A stretch of 64,000 nucleotides of DNA from UBA1672 sp050633505. GTDB lineage: Bacteria; Pseudomonadota; Alphaproteobacteria; Micavibrionales; Micavibrionaceae. Location of the stretch: assembly GCA_050633505.1 (NCBI GenBank), contig JBOEGQ010000002.1:207803-271802 (forward strand). The letters are read 5' to 3'. Shown here piece after piece: positions 34,294 to 43,557 of this stretch (the first letter of the stretch is position 1; each line of letters begins with the position of its first letter). Under the pieces are notes generated by a model. It saw only the letters and a program-made list of their open reading frames with translations. It was not told the DNA's origin and did no database searches. A program made the position numbers and the translations under genes.

Positions 34294-35247
34294 TTATTTC
34301 TGCGTTAGAAAGCTTCTATACGCCGCGTTAATGCCTTCTTTTGGACACATTTTAGGTTTCCACCCTACATTCAATAGTATATTACTGTCCAGCACTTTTC
34401 TGGGAACACCATCAGGCATAGAATTATCAAACTGTATTTCACCTTTATAATCAATAACCTCAGAAATTATTTTAACAAGATCTAAAATTGACATCTCCTG
34501 ACCAGAACCAACATTAATATGTGTTGTCCCGTTATAAGCCCTTAGTAAGAAGACCAACGCATCTGCCAGATCATCTATATAAAGGAATTCCCGAAGTGGT
34601 GTACCGGTTCCCCAAACACGTACGGCGCCCACCCCCTCTTCTTTTGCGTTGTGTATTTTCATGATCAGAGCAGGAATAACATGGGATAAATATGCATCAT
34701 ACCGATCCCCCGGCCCGTACAAATTACATGGCATTGCCGATATAAACGAACACCCATATTGCTTGCGATAATATTCAACCATCTTTAACCCACCAATTTT
34801 GGCCAGGGCGTATGCCTCGTTTGTTTCTTCCAAAGCACCGGTCAGTAAGGCATCTTCCTTCATTGGTTGCGGGCAATTACGCGGATAAATACAAGAAGAG
34901 CCAAGAAACAATAAACGCTCAACCCCACATTGATATGCGCTATGTATTATATTGGTTGAAATTGAAATATTATCATAAAAGAATGGCGCAGGGTTTTCAG
35001 AATTCGCCAAAATACCACCAACAGTGGCCGCGGCAATAACGACAATTTCGGGCTTGTTCTCGGACATCCACCCTTCTACATCTGCCTGACGACGTAAATC
35101 TAATGCGTCACGATCAACCGTTAAAAGACGACAGTTTTCCGCACGTAATCTTTGCATCAAAGCAGAGCCAACCATCCCCTGATGCCCGGTAACCCATACA
35201 GATTTACCATTCAAATCATACGGCGTATCTAGCCAATATTTTTCCAT
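34294..35247 (-). CDS. fcl: GDP-L-fucose synthase
   Basis: A 317-residue short-chain-type epimerase/reductase that converts GDP-4-keto-6-deoxymannose to GDP-fucose. It has the Rossmann motif VTGHQGMVGSALMQRL, the SSCIYP catalytic serine region (LFLGSSCIYPRNCPQPM) and the Tyr-Xaa-x-x-Lys pair in YALAKIGGLKM, which together form the Ser-Tyr-Lys triad. VGSGQEMSILDLVK follows. Length is standard. Its start overlaps the end of gmd by 19 bases, so it is translated by coupling. No ribosome site is seen. Confidence 0.95.
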   Translation of the reverse strand: MEKYWLDTPYDLNGKSVWVTGHQGMVGSALMQRLRAENCRLLTVDRDALDLRRQADVEGWMSENKPEIVVIAAATVGGILANSENPAPFFYDNISISTNIIHSAYQCGVERLLFLGSSCIYPRNCPQPMKEDALLTGALEETNEAYALAKIGGLKMVEYYRKQYGCSFISAMPCNLYGPGDRYDAYLSHVIPALIMKIHNAKEEGVGAVRVWGTGTPLREFLYIDDLADALVFLLRAYNGTTHINVGSGQEMSILDLVKIISEVIDYKGEIQFDNSMPDGVPRKVLDSNILLNVGWKPKMCPKEGINAAYRSFLTQK

Positions 35248-36311
35248 TGATTATGACTTTGTGCATTTTTATCACGCAGTAGAACACGATCCGCATTGAC
35301 CATTTCACTTACAAGATCATCAAACAGTATATCAGGCGTCCAGCCAAGAATATTCTTCGCCTTAGAAGCATCACCCAAAAGATAGCTCACCTCTTTCGGA
35401 CGGAAAAATTGTTCATCAATCCGAACCAAAACCCGATCAGTTTTACGGTTTACACCGACCTCATCAAGTCCGTGCCCGCGCCACTCCAGAGATACCCCGA
35501 TATGCGCAAATGCACGTACGACAAAATCACGCACACGCCTCGCCTGCCCCGTGGCCAAAACATAATCATCTGGCTTATCTTGTTGTAACATCATCCACAT
35601 ACCACGGACATAATCCCGTGAATGTCCCCAATCCCGAATGGAATCCAAATTCCCCAGAATCAATGGTTCTATCCGCCCTGCCTCGATTTCAACAACGGCC
35701 TTCGTAATTTTACGCGTTACAAAATCTTCACCGCGTTGCGGGCTTTCATGATTAAACAAAATACCATTCGAAACATGCATATTATATGAATCACGATATG
35801 TCTTTACCAGCCAATACGCCGCAAGTTTCGCAACACCGTACGGACTACAGGGGTGCATTGGTGTATCTTCATTTTGCGGGGCCGGGCTACTCCCGAACAT
35901 TTCAGAAGAGGATGCCTGATATATACGGACAGTTTCCTGTATTCCCAATAGACGCACGGCCTCAAGTACAGCCAGTGTTCCCTTTGTATTGATATCCAAA
36001 GTAGAGGCAGGTGTTTGGAAACTTATACCGACCTGCGATAACGCAGCCAAGTTGTAAATCTCATCTGGTTTGATCTGCTTAATAATTGCAGTGACATTCT
36101 GTGCATCGGTTAAATCCCCTGTATGAAGTGTTATGTCTTCATCAACAAGCCCCAAAACATCCAAACGCCCAAGCCCATCAAGAGGATCAGCATAACTATC
36201 CCAGCGGATAAGACCATGCACCTCATATCCCTTGCTCAACAGAAGATGCGCAAGATATGCGCCATCCTGTCCCGTAATACCTGTGATAAGTGCCCGTGTT
36301 TTTCGCGCCAT
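35229..36311 (-). CDS. gmd: GDP-mannose 4,6-dehydratase
   Basis: A 360-residue SDR enzyme, first step from GDP-mannose to GDP-fucose. It has the Rossmann motif ALITGITGQDGAYLAHLLLS, the serine region SSSEMFGSSPAPQNEDTPMH and YGVAKLAAYWLVKTYR as the Tyr-x-x-x-Lys site, plus the NHESPQRGEDFVTRKI family signature. I chose the ATG at 36311, with GAGGG eight bases upstream; the open frame runs further to 36344 without a ribosome site. It heads the gmd-fcl-manC unit. Confidence 0.95.
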   Translation of the reverse strand: MARKTRALITGITGQDGAYLAHLLLSKGYEVHGLIRWDSYADPLDGLGRLDVLGLVDEDITLHTGDLTDAQNVTAIIKQIKPDEIYNLAALSQVGISFQTPASTLDINTKGTLAVLEAVRLLGIQETVRIYQASSSEMFGSSPAPQNEDTPMHPCSPYGVAKLAAYWLVKTYRDSYNMHVSNGILFNHESPQRGEDFVTRKITKAVVEIEAGRIEPLILGNLDSIRDWGHSRDYVRGMWMMLQQDKPDDYVLATGQARRVRDFVVRAFAHIGVSLEWRGHGLDEVGVNRKTDRVLVRIDEQFFRPKEVSYLLGDASKAKNILGWTPDILFDDLVSEMVNADRVLLRDKNAQSHNQWKNIG

Positions 36312-36399
36312 GTAACATACCCTCGCATACTTCAACACACGCAAGAGTGTGCATTATTTTGTGGATAAATACAATCACCTTCTCAGAACAGCAAGAAAT

Positions 36400-36885
36400 T
36401 TACAGTGCTTCAGGTGGCAATAGATCTTCTAAATTGGGAATATCCGGGTTCTTTGGTAAAGTCTCAGGATCAATACCATTTAAAAGATAAGACACGTCTT
36501 TTAACTTCTGCATAACATCAAAACGCGCCATCATCACATTAAGATCCTGACAGGGCTTATTATCCGTCTTTAACTGTTTGATCGTCTGCCCGTAAACATC
36601 TGCGCGTAATGTTTCAAATTTCTGTACCTGCGCGACTGTCAGGCCTCTCTTATCATGAAATTGCGCAATGAATCCTTTCGCAAGCGCCGTTTCCTTTTCA
36701 CAATAGGCGGCATAGGCGTCTGCCTTAGCAGATAACAATACGGCACGTATCATTAATAATGGTTCATCATGTTCTTCCGCAGGCACAGGCGGAACGTCAC
36801 CATTCCCCACTGCACCATCTTGGGCAAATGTACCTAACGGCAAAAATAAAATTCCAATAAATAAACAAATCCGAATATGCTTCAT
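36400..36885 (-). CDS. Unknown exported protein, 161 residues
   Basis: A periplasmic protein with a signal peptide (residues 1-21, RICLFIGILFLPLGTFAQ). I do not recognise the family. The mature part is helical (KADAYAAYCEKETALAKGFI), with two cysteines (AYCEKE and KPCQDL) that could pair. It ends in a Pro-rich tail (LPKNPDIPNLEDLLPPEAL). It begins 9 bases after the tsaC stop, so it is probably in that unit. It lies upstream of gmd on the same strand with an 88-base gap. Confidence 0.65.
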   Translation of the reverse strand: MKHIRICLFIGILFLPLGTFAQDGAVGNGDVPPVPAEEHDEPLLMIRAVLLSAKADAYAAYCEKETALAKGFIAQFHDKRGLTVAQVQKFETLRADVYGQTIKQLKTDNKPCQDLNVMMARFDVMQKLKDVSYLLNGIDPETLPKNPDIPNLEDLLPPEAL

Positions 36886-36894
36886 GTCTTTATA

Positions 36895-37887
36895 TTATGC
36901 CCCCTTGGCCGCACGACGCAAGCGATCATTGATGGCCACACCAATCCCCGTTTCGGGAATATTCATCACTGCGATGCCTTTAAAGTGCGTCTTATCAAGT
37001 GCACGCATCATGGCAAATAAATTAGAAGCCGCCTCATGCAGATCGCCCTCTTTACTAAGATGGCGCAGCTGATCATCCGGCAAATCCGTCACCGCCCCTT
37101 TCCCGCGTACAGCCATAAACTTTGTATTACCAAAAGACAGAAGCGCTTCGCTCTCTTCGATATCTACGGCATTAAGACGAACCGGAATTCCCGGCGCGTA
37201 ATGTTTTAAAAGTTGCCCGGGGGACTTCACACTCTCCCCGTGATCACCAAGATCATACGCCACATCAAAACCAAGCGCATTTGAAACGTCCTCTGCCGTC
37301 ACTCCGCCTGGCCTTAATATACAGGGGACATCGCCACTACAATCAACAACCGTGGATTCCAAACCAACGGCGCTCATACCATCTGCGAGAACCAAATCAA
37401 CCCCCTCTCCCAAGCTCTGCACAACATGGGCGGGTGATGTCGGGCTAAGACTGCCTGATTTATTCGCACTGGGTGCGGCAATAGGAAAACCACAGGCTTG
37501 TATCAATTTTCGCGCTGTTTTATGCGCAGGAATACGTACAGCAACCGTTGGCAATCCCGCACTCACCAAATCCGATAGAAAGCTGTCATCACGGCGTTTT
37601 AGAATAAGGGTAACAGGCCCCGGCCAGAATATTTCCGCAATCTTGCGATCATGCGGCGTCATCTGTGCAAATTCCAAAACCTGATCAATATCACTCACAT
37701 GCACGATTAAGGGATTAAACTGTGGGCGGCCTTTGGCGTCAAAAATACGTGCAACAGCCTGTCCGTTGCGCGCATCCGCCGCCAGCCCGTATACCGTTTC
37801 TGTCGGCATACCAACCAACCCACCAGCCCGTAAAACAGAGGCAGCCTGTGCAATTGATTTTGAATTTGCGGATATAATCTGTGCCAT
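36895..37887 (-). CDS. tsaC: L-threonylcarbamoyladenylate synthase (TsaC/Sua5)
   Basis: A 330-residue enzyme that makes threonylcarbamoyl-AMP from Thr, bicarbonate and ATP for the t6A37 modification of tRNAs reading ANN codons. The YrdC fold spans 1-200 (LRAGGLVGMPTETVYGLAAD, then FNPLIVHVSD, and FPIAAPSANKSGSLSPTSP). The extra C-terminal domain (about 215-330) makes it the longer Sua5 form. Length equals Sua5 proteins (about 330-340). The next gene starts 9 bases after its stop. The ATG at 37887 has no strong ribosome site. Confidence 0.94.
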   Translation of the reverse strand: MAQIISANSKSIAQAASVLRAGGLVGMPTETVYGLAADARNGQAVARIFDAKGRPQFNPLIVHVSDIDQVLEFAQMTPHDRKIAEIFWPGPVTLILKRRDDSFLSDLVSAGLPTVAVRIPAHKTARKLIQACGFPIAAPSANKSGSLSPTSPAHVVQSLGEGVDLVLADGMSAVGLESTVVDCSGDVPCILRPGGVTAEDVSNALGFDVAYDLGDHGESVKSPGQLLKHYAPGIPVRLNAVDIEESEALLSFGNTKFMAVRGKGAVTDLPDDQLRHLSKEGDLHEAASNLFAMMRALDKTHFKGIAVMNIPETGIGVAINDRLRRAAKGA

Positions 37888-37990
37888 AACGGATACAGAA
37901 AGCCATCATCCGCACGCGGTTTCAAGGCCTTTTTTGACTTTTACCATATTAATGCGTTATACAGACCCTCAACACTATAGAGAGCGTAAT

Positions 37991-38344
37991 ATGAATTTAT
38001 CAAAAGACATCCCCTTTCAAGACAATCAAGACATCTTGGTTGAATGCTTTGCAACATCCAGTAATCTAGGGAGCCACCTACGTAATTCGAGTGCATTTAC
38101 AGACATTGAAAAGCGTGAAATCGCACAAAACGCGCTTGAGCAAATCGTAAAGAGAACAGAATTTACAGCAGATGATGCAACAACAGTTGGGGATTTCATC
38201 GCACATCTTGCAACAGATGAGGCACAACGTGCATTAAGAGATGTTTCACCACATTCGGCAACATTACGCCTGAACAGCTATAGCCTGACACGCCTTGAAA
38301 CTGATCTTGAGAAACTTGATTACCCTGACGCGGCGTGTGGTTAA
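37991..38344 (+). CDS. Unknown 117-residue helical protein
   Basis: I do not recognise this protein. I chose the ATG at 37991 because the open frame upstream (from 37733) is antisense to tsaC. The protein is soluble and helical (FTDIEKREIAQNALEQIVKR; VGDFIAHLATDEAQRALRDV), with no membrane segment. It ends DYPDAACG. The AGAGCG before the ATG is a weak ribosome site. It converges with anmK, overlapping it by four bases at the stop codons. Confidence 0.6.
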   Translation: MNLSKDIPFQDNQDILVECFATSSNLGSHLRNSSAFTDIEKREIAQNALEQIVKRTEFTADDATTVGDFIAHLATDEAQRALRDVSPHSATLRLNSYSLTRLETDLEKLDYPDAACG

Positions 38345-39411
38345 CACGCCTCTTCAAGAAGGCCACCGCTCACGGCATGCGCTACACCTGTGGTCTCCGG
38401 TAATGTAAGGTTCAATCCCAATAAAGATCGCACCGCCAAATAGGCAAAGCCCTCTGCCTCTGTCGCATCACCATTCCAGCCCAGCGCCTCAACAGGTAAT
38501 ACGGGAATGCCCAAACGTTGCGCAACCGTTTCAATGAAATAGCGGTTTTTACGCCCGCCACCGGCAACATAAATATGTTCGGGAATTCCCGGTAAATGGT
38601 TCAGTGCCTTTTGCACACCACTTACACTCATCTCCAGTAATGTGGCCATTCCATCTTCCGTCGAGGCATAGCGAACACAGCTAATATCCCAATGATTTCG
38701 ATCTAATGATTTAGGCGGCTTCATACGGAAAAACGGATCTGCACAAAATGCTTTTAACGGTGCATCTAACACAGTACCGAGCGCAGCCTTACGCCCGTCC
38801 TTATCAAAATCACATCCTTCTCTTAACTTGATAAAATCATCCATCAACGCATTGGCAGGGCCGCAATCAAATGCAACCAAATCCCCATTCACCCCTGCAT
38901 ATGTAATATTGGCAACACCGCCAAGATTCAAAATGGCAACCGGCATTTCCTGCTCTGATAGCAACGCCTGATGATATAACGGTAACAAAGGCGCGCCCTG
39001 TCCGCCCTGTGCCATATCATTACGGCGCATATCATAGATAACAGATACACCTGTTTCTTTTGCGAGGCGTGGTCCGTCTCCAATTTGCCATGTAAATCCG
39101 TCTTTCGGGTGGTGTGTAATTGTCTGTCCGTGAAACCCGATAATTTCGGCATCAAAGCCAGAGGATCTAACCGCATCTATATGCAAATCTGTGACCAGAT
39201 CCTCTGCCTCTTTCGTTTGTGAGTCGGGCGTAACCTTACCAAAACAGCAACGCACCTTATCACGCACAGACAGATCATAAGGGTGTTCATAATACCCCAA
39301 AGGACGAACATACGAGATACCATCTGTTTCAATCAACGCCACATCAATCACACCATCTAGCGATGTCCCCGACATTAAACCAATTGCCCTATAGACTTTA
39401 TGCGTGCTCAT
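38341..39411 (-). CDS. anmK: Anhydro-N-acetylmuramic acid kinase
   Basis: A 356-residue kinase that phosphorylates anhydro-N-acetylmuramate from cell-wall turnover to MurNAc-6-phosphate. Family motifs are in order: AIGLMSGTSLDGVIDVALIE at the start, GFHGQTITHHP, QIGDGPRLAKETGVSVIYDM, PVAILNLGGVANITY, FDCGPANALMDD with the catalytic region, and HIYVAGGGRKNRYF near the end. Length matches (about 360-370). It is divergent from tyrS, 63 bases away, and ends overlapping an unknown convergent gene. Confidence 0.95.
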   Translation of the reverse strand: MSTHKVYRAIGLMSGTSLDGVIDVALIETDGISYVRPLGYYEHPYDLSVRDKVRCCFGKVTPDSQTKEAEDLVTDLHIDAVRSSGFDAEIIGFHGQTITHHPKDGFTWQIGDGPRLAKETGVSVIYDMRRNDMAQGGQGAPLLPLYHQALLSEQEMPVAILNLGGVANITYAGVNGDLVAFDCGPANALMDDFIKLREGCDFDKDGRKAALGTVLDAPLKAFCADPFFRMKPPKSLDRNHWDISCVRYASTEDGMATLLEMSVSGVQKALNHLPGIPEHIYVAGGGRKNRYFIETVAQRLGIPVLPVEALGWNGDATEAEGFAYLAVRSLLGLNLTLPETTGVAHAVSGGLLEEAC

Positions 39412-39474
39412 GCTTTATATATTCCAGTATAACAACACCGATAAAGAAACAGATCCTAACATAATATAAGTCTA

Positions 39475-40728
39475 ATGAGCAGTTACAAATCAGAATTTTT
39501 AAACACTATGGAAGAGCGCGGTTTTATTAACCAGTGTTCCGATTTCGAAACCCTTGACGAGAAACTATGTGAAGGACAGCAAAGCGCCTATATCGGTTTT
39601 GATGCAACGGCACAGTCCCTACATGTCGGGAATTTAACCGGCATTATGATGCTTTACTGGTTTCAGCAAAGCGGACATAAACCAATTACCCTTATGGGCG
39701 GTGGAACATCCAAAATTGGCGATCCGTCTTTTAAAGATGATCAGCGCAAACTACTCGACGATGAGACGATTAATAAAAACATCGAAAATATTCAGGCCAC
39801 TTGTTTCAAACAATTCCTAAGCTATGGCGAAGGTGAAACAGACGCCCTGATGGTTAATAATAATGACTGGCTGGATGAATTATCTTATCTGGCTTTCTTG
39901 CGTGATTATGGACGATATTTCACGATTAACCGTATGATATCCTTTGAATCTGTTAAGCAACGCCTTGACCGGGAAAGCCCGCTTACTCTACTCGAATTCA
40001 ACTATATGGTCATGCAGGGATATGACTTCCTTGAGTTGAACCGTAGACATGGCACCATTTTACAAATGGGTGGATCTGACCAATGGGGTAACATTATTAA
40101 TGGTGTTGATCTTGGACATAAATCTGACCGGGTTAAGCTCTTTGCCCTCACAGCCCCCCTTCTGACGACACCGGACGGGCGCAAAATGGGTAAAACAGAA
40201 AATGGTGCGGTATGGCTAAACTCTGCGATGCTGTCCCCTTATGATTACTACCAATATTGGCGTAATGTCGAAGACGTCATGGTGGGAACATTGCTACGCC
40301 GTTTTACAACATTGGATATGATGGAAATCAGAAAACTGGAATCCCTCCAAGGCGCAGAAATCAATGAGGCCAAGAAAATTCTGGCGATGGAAGCAACAGC
40401 CATTTGCCACAACCGTGCAGCCGCAGAAGAAGCCGCAAAAACAGCACAACAGGTCTTTGAACATGGTGGTATCGGTAGTGACCTACCCTCTATACAGATT
40501 CAAGACACAATCTTGGAAAGCGGCATTGAAATCACAGAATTGCTTGTCGAAACCGGACTTTGCAATTCTAAAGGTGAGGCAAAACGCCTGATTAAGGGCG
40601 GCGGCGCGCGCATCAACGATGTACCTGTAAGCGCACTTGACCAAGCGGCAACCAAGGCAGATTTGACAGAGGACGGGCATATTAAAATCTCTTCCGGCAA
40701 GAAAAAGCACGCCTTGGTCAAGGTATAA
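39475..40728 (+). CDS. tyrS: Tyrosyl-tRNA synthetase
   Basis: A 417-residue class I synthetase charging tRNA-Tyr. The HIGH-type motif is HVGNLTGI (about residue 46) and the KMSKS-type loop is KMGKTENGAVWL (about residue 238). The catalytic domain has GFDATAQSLH and MGGSDQWGNI. A C-terminal S4 RNA-binding domain is present (SKGEAKRLIKGGGARINDVP). The length is the bacterial TyrRS-1 type. The next gene, an EamA transporter, starts on its last base (TAATG), so the two are coupled. Confidence 0.97.
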   Translation: MSSYKSEFLNTMEERGFINQCSDFETLDEKLCEGQQSAYIGFDATAQSLHVGNLTGIMMLYWFQQSGHKPITLMGGGTSKIGDPSFKDDQRKLLDDETINKNIENIQATCFKQFLSYGEGETDALMVNNNDWLDELSYLAFLRDYGRYFTINRMISFESVKQRLDRESPLTLLEFNYMVMQGYDFLELNRRHGTILQMGGSDQWGNIINGVDLGHKSDRVKLFALTAPLLTTPDGRKMGKTENGAVWLNSAMLSPYDYYQYWRNVEDVMVGTLLRRFTTLDMMEIRKLESLQGAEINEAKKILAMEATAICHNRAAAEEAAKTAQQVFEHGGIGSDLPSIQIQDTILESGIEITELLVETGLCNSKGEAKRLIKGGGARINDVPVSALDQAATKADLTEDGHIKISSGKKKHALVKV

Positions 40729-41603
40729 TGCATAATGCGGCATTATATGCCCTAACCGTCTTAATATGGGGGTCAACGTGGTACGCAGTCACCTTACAAC
40801 TTGGCGTCGTACACCCCATATTATCCGTTAGCTATCGCTTTGCCCTCGCAGCACTCCTTTTGTTCATCTACACATATGGTATCAGACGGAATAGACAGCG
40901 CGTATTCTCCTTTAAACAGCACCTCTTTATTGCACTTCTCGGCCTATGCCTGTTTTGTGTAAACTACATCCTGTTCTATTTCGGGACGGAGCACTTAACC
41001 TCTGGGCTTGTCGCGATTATATTTTCCACAATCACGCTTATGAACATCTTCAACCAAGCCATATTTTTTAAGATCAAAGTAAAGAAGCGCGTCACCGCCG
41101 GAAGTATAGTCGGCCTGTCGGGAATCTTATTCGTCTTTTGGCCAGAAGTCATGGCATTTAAGAGTACCGCCCTACAAGGTATTTTACTCTGCCTACTGGC
41201 AAGCTATAGCGCATCATTAGGGAACATGGTTTCGATCAAGAATCGAAAATGTAAAATCCCCGTTTTAGAAGCCAACACATATGGCATGGCCTATGGTGCA
41301 TTCTTCTCTCTTATTCTTGCGCTTTATCTTGGTGTACCGTTTACATTCGACACATCATTCTCATATGTCTCTTCTATGCTCTATCTGGCGTGTTTCGGTT
41401 CGGCCATCGCCTTTGGCTGCTATCTTACATTGATGCAAAATATCGGCGCAGATAAGGCCGCTTACTCAACCGTTTTATTTCCCATTGTTGCGCTTGGTAT
41501 ATCTACAATCCTGGAAGGATATGTATGGAGCGCAACTGCGATAGTTGGCGTGTCTCTGGCCTTGATCGGAAATATCATTGCCATGACAGATAATAAACGC
41601 TAA
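40728..41603 (+). CDS. EamA-family (DMT) transporter
   Basis: A 291-residue inner-membrane protein of ten helices, with two EamA repeats (about 5-135 and 145-285). Typical sequences are LTVLIWGSTWYAVTLQL in helix 1, LTSGLVAIIFSTITLMNIF near helix 4, and LFPIVALGISTILEGYVWSA near helix 9. DMT transporters often export amino acids or metabolites, but the substrate cannot be read. It starts on the stop codon of tyrS, so it may be expressed with it. Length matches the family. Confidence 0.9.
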   Translation: MHNAALYALTVLIWGSTWYAVTLQLGVVHPILSVSYRFALAALLLFIYTYGIRRNRQRVFSFKQHLFIALLGLCLFCVNYILFYFGTEHLTSGLVAIIFSTITLMNIFNQAIFFKIKVKKRVTAGSIVGLSGILFVFWPEVMAFKSTALQGILLCLLASYSASLGNMVSIKNRKCKIPVLEANTYGMAYGAFFSLILALYLGVPFTFDTSFSYVSSMLYLACFGSAIAFGCYLTLMQNIGADKAAYSTVLFPIVALGISTILEGYVWSATAIVGVSLALIGNIIAMTDNKR

Positions 41604-41657
41604 CCAGAATACGTAGATAAGAAAGACCACGTTTTAATTCACACTTGATTGAATCCA

Positions 41658-42641
41658 ATGGAAAATCAAAAAGACAGAAACAACGTTGTTCTGATCCCGC
41701 AAATCCTCGTATGGATTCTATGCCTTGCTACTCTTGCCTCTTTAGGGGCACGCTGGTCTTGGTTCCTTGACTTATTTAGCCATTTTTCAAACCAATACAT
41801 TATCGGTGGTGCCCTTCTTATACCCATACTGATTCTGGCAAAGTCATACCGCCACGCCGCCCTTTGCGCTGTTATCACTCTGCTCACGCTTATTGAAACA
41901 CGCCTTGTCCTCGATAATCCACTACGTTTCTTGCCTTCCGATATCACACACATCGAAAAAGGCATTACAGTCGTACAATACAACCAAAGCATCAGAACAA
42001 TAAATTTAGAACAAGTTCAGCAATGGCTAAACCAAAATAGTAAACAGTTTGATATCATTGTCCTGCAAGAAGCCTCACACCATACTGTTGATATGGCGAA
42101 CTCATTGAAGAGAGCATACCCACACCAGATTCATGAAGGCCGCCACCACCCCTTTGGCATGGTTATTTTGAGTAAATATAAAATAGTAGAAGAGAAAATA
42201 AACACCATCCCCAGCATATCCCATACCAATATATTTATCAGAGTAGAAATCGAAACGCCAAAACACCCGACGGTATTATATGCCATACACACTATGCCCC
42301 CCGTCAGTAAAAGCGCGGCAAAACAACGGAATCATGAATTAAGCATCATTGCCGAGGAAATCGCCTCTGATCAATCTGAACACATCATTCTTGTTGGTGA
42401 CTTTAACCTCACACCGACCTCTCCGTATTTTGCACGATTGAAAGAAGAAACGGGCCTGAAATACCAATCATTCGGACTGCTCCAAAACCCCACATGGCAT
42501 AAGAACCATGTCTATCCGTTTTTAAAGATTCCGATAGACCACGTATTATACAGCACACCTTTTTTAATCTTGGATAAGCGTGTCGGCCCGGCCTTTTCAT
42601 CCGATCACCATTCCTTAATCGTGACATTAGGCCAGAGATAA
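41658..42641 (+). CDS. Membrane-anchored endonuclease/exonuclease/phosphatase family protein
   Basis: A 327-residue protein with about three N-terminal helices (ILVWILCLATLASLGARWSW; YIIGGALLIPILILAKSY) and a C-terminal EEP domain (about 105-325). It contains VVQYNQSIRTIN at the start of the fold, IIVLQEASHH (catalytic Glu), HIILVGDFNLTPTSPYF (Asp and Asn), PIDHVLYS (Asp-His) and SDHHSLIV (Asp-His). The catalytic residues are all kept, so it is probably an active phosphodiesterase or DNase-like enzyme outside the inner membrane. I chose the ATG at 41658; a TTG at 41649 is in frame. Confidence 0.85.
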   Translation: MENQKDRNNVVLIPQILVWILCLATLASLGARWSWFLDLFSHFSNQYIIGGALLIPILILAKSYRHAALCAVITLLTLIETRLVLDNPLRFLPSDITHIEKGITVVQYNQSIRTINLEQVQQWLNQNSKQFDIIVLQEASHHTVDMANSLKRAYPHQIHEGRHHPFGMVILSKYKIVEEKINTIPSISHTNIFIRVEIETPKHPTVLYAIHTMPPVSKSAAKQRNHELSIIAEEIASDQSEHIILVGDFNLTPTSPYFARLKEETGLKYQSFGLLQNPTWHKNHVYPFLKIPIDHVLYSTPFLILDKRVGPAFSSDHHSLIVTLGQR

Positions 42642-42725
42642 AAAACTTTGACAGGATTATATGGAATATGTCACACCTCTGAGATAAAATAAGACGTATA
42701 TAATAAGTAACGGGTAGAATAAGAA

Positions 42726-43553
42726 ATGGCAGACCTAACACAATTCAACGCCACTGCATCAGATGGTAAGGTCTTATCTCCCCTTGCGCAGGAATATCCA
42801 AACACCCCCCTCCCTCAGGAAATCAAAGATTACGTTACGCAGCAGGTATCATTGATTGATGATGCAGATCATTTGGATCGACGTTATGATTTTGATGAAT
42901 TTGTTGATGCAGAAAATGATAGCTTTCAGGCCCTTTATTACGCGTTCAGTACCAAGGGGAAACTACGCCGCCTTTCCATTGATTACAGTAATATGATTAA
43001 TCATGACGGGCTAGGTGAAGATAATCAGACACAGTGGAAACGTGCCACATTACTAAAATCCGCAATCGACATACGAAGCGCCTTGGCAACATCACTGGAT
43101 ACCGCATTGAATGAATTAGGAGAGCAAAACTTTCTCTCAGATACAACCATACAGAACTTGGTACAATTAAGTGTTGCCACAGGGCATGTGAATATTGCGA
43201 TGACCGAAGAACTACACGATTTCATGCAACGTAATCCTGACCCCGCTTATGATTCTGGTGATAAAGAGAAACACTTCCTGTTTGATGCAACAAACTCTAT
43301 GGGGGGACACTTTCATATTCCAGATTTAAGACACGGCGCGCCTGAGGAACAGTTAAGCCTTGTCTCAGAAGGTGTTTCACTTGCACAAAGCCAGAGATAC
43401 ACATTTCCTCAGCTCAGGAATTCAGAACGCAACCAACTTACAGTCAATAGATCGATAAAGTTTGATGACTTGGTGAAGCGATCTATATGGGGTAAAGGCG
43501 CCCTAGAAACAGACCCTACCCCTGATGGGGGTGAGCCCCCAACCTATGAATAG
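42726..43553 (+). CDS. Unknown 275-residue protein
   Basis: I do not recognise this protein. It is soluble and acidic, helical over its central part (LLKSAIDIRSALATSLDTAL, then LSVATGHVNIAMTEELHDFM), and the first 40 residues and the C-terminal 15 (Pro-rich, ending EPPTYE) look unfolded. A His-rich patch sits at HFHIPDLRHGAPEEQLS. No signal peptide or catalytic motif. The ATG has no strong ribosome site. It converges with the long AsmA-type gene, with a gap of four bases. Confidence 0.65.
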   Translation: MADLTQFNATASDGKVLSPLAQEYPNTPLPQEIKDYVTQQVSLIDDADHLDRRYDFDEFVDAENDSFQALYYAFSTKGKLRRLSIDYSNMINHDGLGEDNQTQWKRATLLKSAIDIRSALATSLDTALNELGEQNFLSDTTIQNLVQLSVATGHVNIAMTEELHDFMQRNPDPAYDSGDKEKHFLFDATNSMGGHFHIPDLRHGAPEEQLSLVSEGVSLAQSQRYTFPQLRNSERNQLTVNRSIKFDDLVKRSIWGKGALETDPTPDGGEPPTYE

Positions 43554-43557
43554 AACA

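Noticed and set aside
37733..37990. An 86-residue extension in front of the 37991-38344 gene
   Set aside because: It is antisense to the start of tsaC, whose frame is well supported; the shorter start is preferred.
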